Position numbers and translations under genes: made by a program. Positions 13,457-13,556 of a stretch of 13,556 bases of DNA are shown piece after piece. The stretch is taken from contig CALXTZ010000031.1 in the NCBI GenBank assembly GCA_944391545.1, forward strand, positions 1 to 13,556. The letters are read 5' to 3'. A model generated the notes under the pieces. The model did not search any database. It saw only the letters and a program-made list of their open reading frames with translations, and was not told the origin of the DNA. The stretch is from an uncultured Alphaproteobacteria bacterium (GTDB lineage: Bacteria > Pseudomonadota > Alphaproteobacteria > CAAHEQ01 > UBA3637). Numbering within the stretch: position 1 is the stretch's first letter; every line of letters starts with the position of its first letter.

Positions 13457-13556
13457 AACAAACAGCTTTTTTCGGGCGTCTTTTTATTTTCGGTGCTTCT
13501 GCGCCCTTCAATAACTACTCCCCTACCCTCACTCAGCTTCTTCCGCCGCCAGATCT
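13457..13556. other. Window end without a supported gene
   Basis: On the minus strand stops occur in the two frames I followed (TAA 13486-13484, and TGA and TAG further up). I see only the possible GGGGAG ribosome binding site and TTG start at 13511 mentioned for the adjacent ORF. Confidence 0.4.

Overview
The window looks like chromosomal DNA of an AT-leaning alphaproteobacterium, probably from one of the uncultured host-associated lineages. The basis is a PopZ (DUF2497) gene directly behind a tolC gene, an AddA-type recombination nuclease, and the standard bacterial code: TGA, TAA and TAG are all used as stops and Trp is TGG. The lineage call is inference; no rRNA or other marker is present.

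Layout. 1-351 is the C-terminal nuclease end of AddA, coupled by an ATGA overlap to a lipoprotein with an alpha/beta-hydrolase fold (348-1106). Facing it is a two-gene minus-strand operon, an ABHD10-like hydrolase then TspO, also joined by ATGA (2337-1103). comF (2411-3136) diverges from that operon. Next comes a Cys-rich pilin-like gene on the plus strand (gene A, about 3355-5323). It has an EGF-like module and a 315-bp tandem duplication, and it appears broken twice: a frameshift in the leader and TGG to TAG near the end. A bidirectional terminator separates it from a minus-strand block: tolC-popZ (9971-8124), then pta-ackA (8060-5368), the acetate/acetyl-phosphate pathway. tRNA-Cys and tRNA-Asn follow on the plus strand, then a scarred stretch (10372-10563) with copies of the tRNA-Asn 3' end and of its terminator. 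10594-13053 (minus) is a second Cys-rich pilin-like gene (gene B) with about 90 cysteines and eight repeat units. An unrecognised, possibly frameshifted short ORF ends the window.

The most interesting signal is the pair of Cys-rich pilin-like genes. Both encode a class III-like signal (G before a mature Arg, with Glu at +5, then a hydrophobic helix) fused to different disulfide-rich ectodomains. Both have a long G:C homopolymer upstream, 13 C for gene A and 12 G for gene B. In gene B the 12-G run lies exactly between a consensus TTGACA -35 and a TAGACT -10, giving an 18-nt spacer. That is the architecture of phase-variable promoters such as Bordetella fim and Neisseria porA. I infer a contingency-type surface system that switches modular Cys-rich pilin-like proteins on and off. 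Whether the tract lengths vary cannot be seen in one sequence.

The housekeeping genes (addA, comF, ackA, pta, popZ, tolC, the tRNAs) are secure. Promoters, start codons of the Cys-rich genes and the last ORF are less so.
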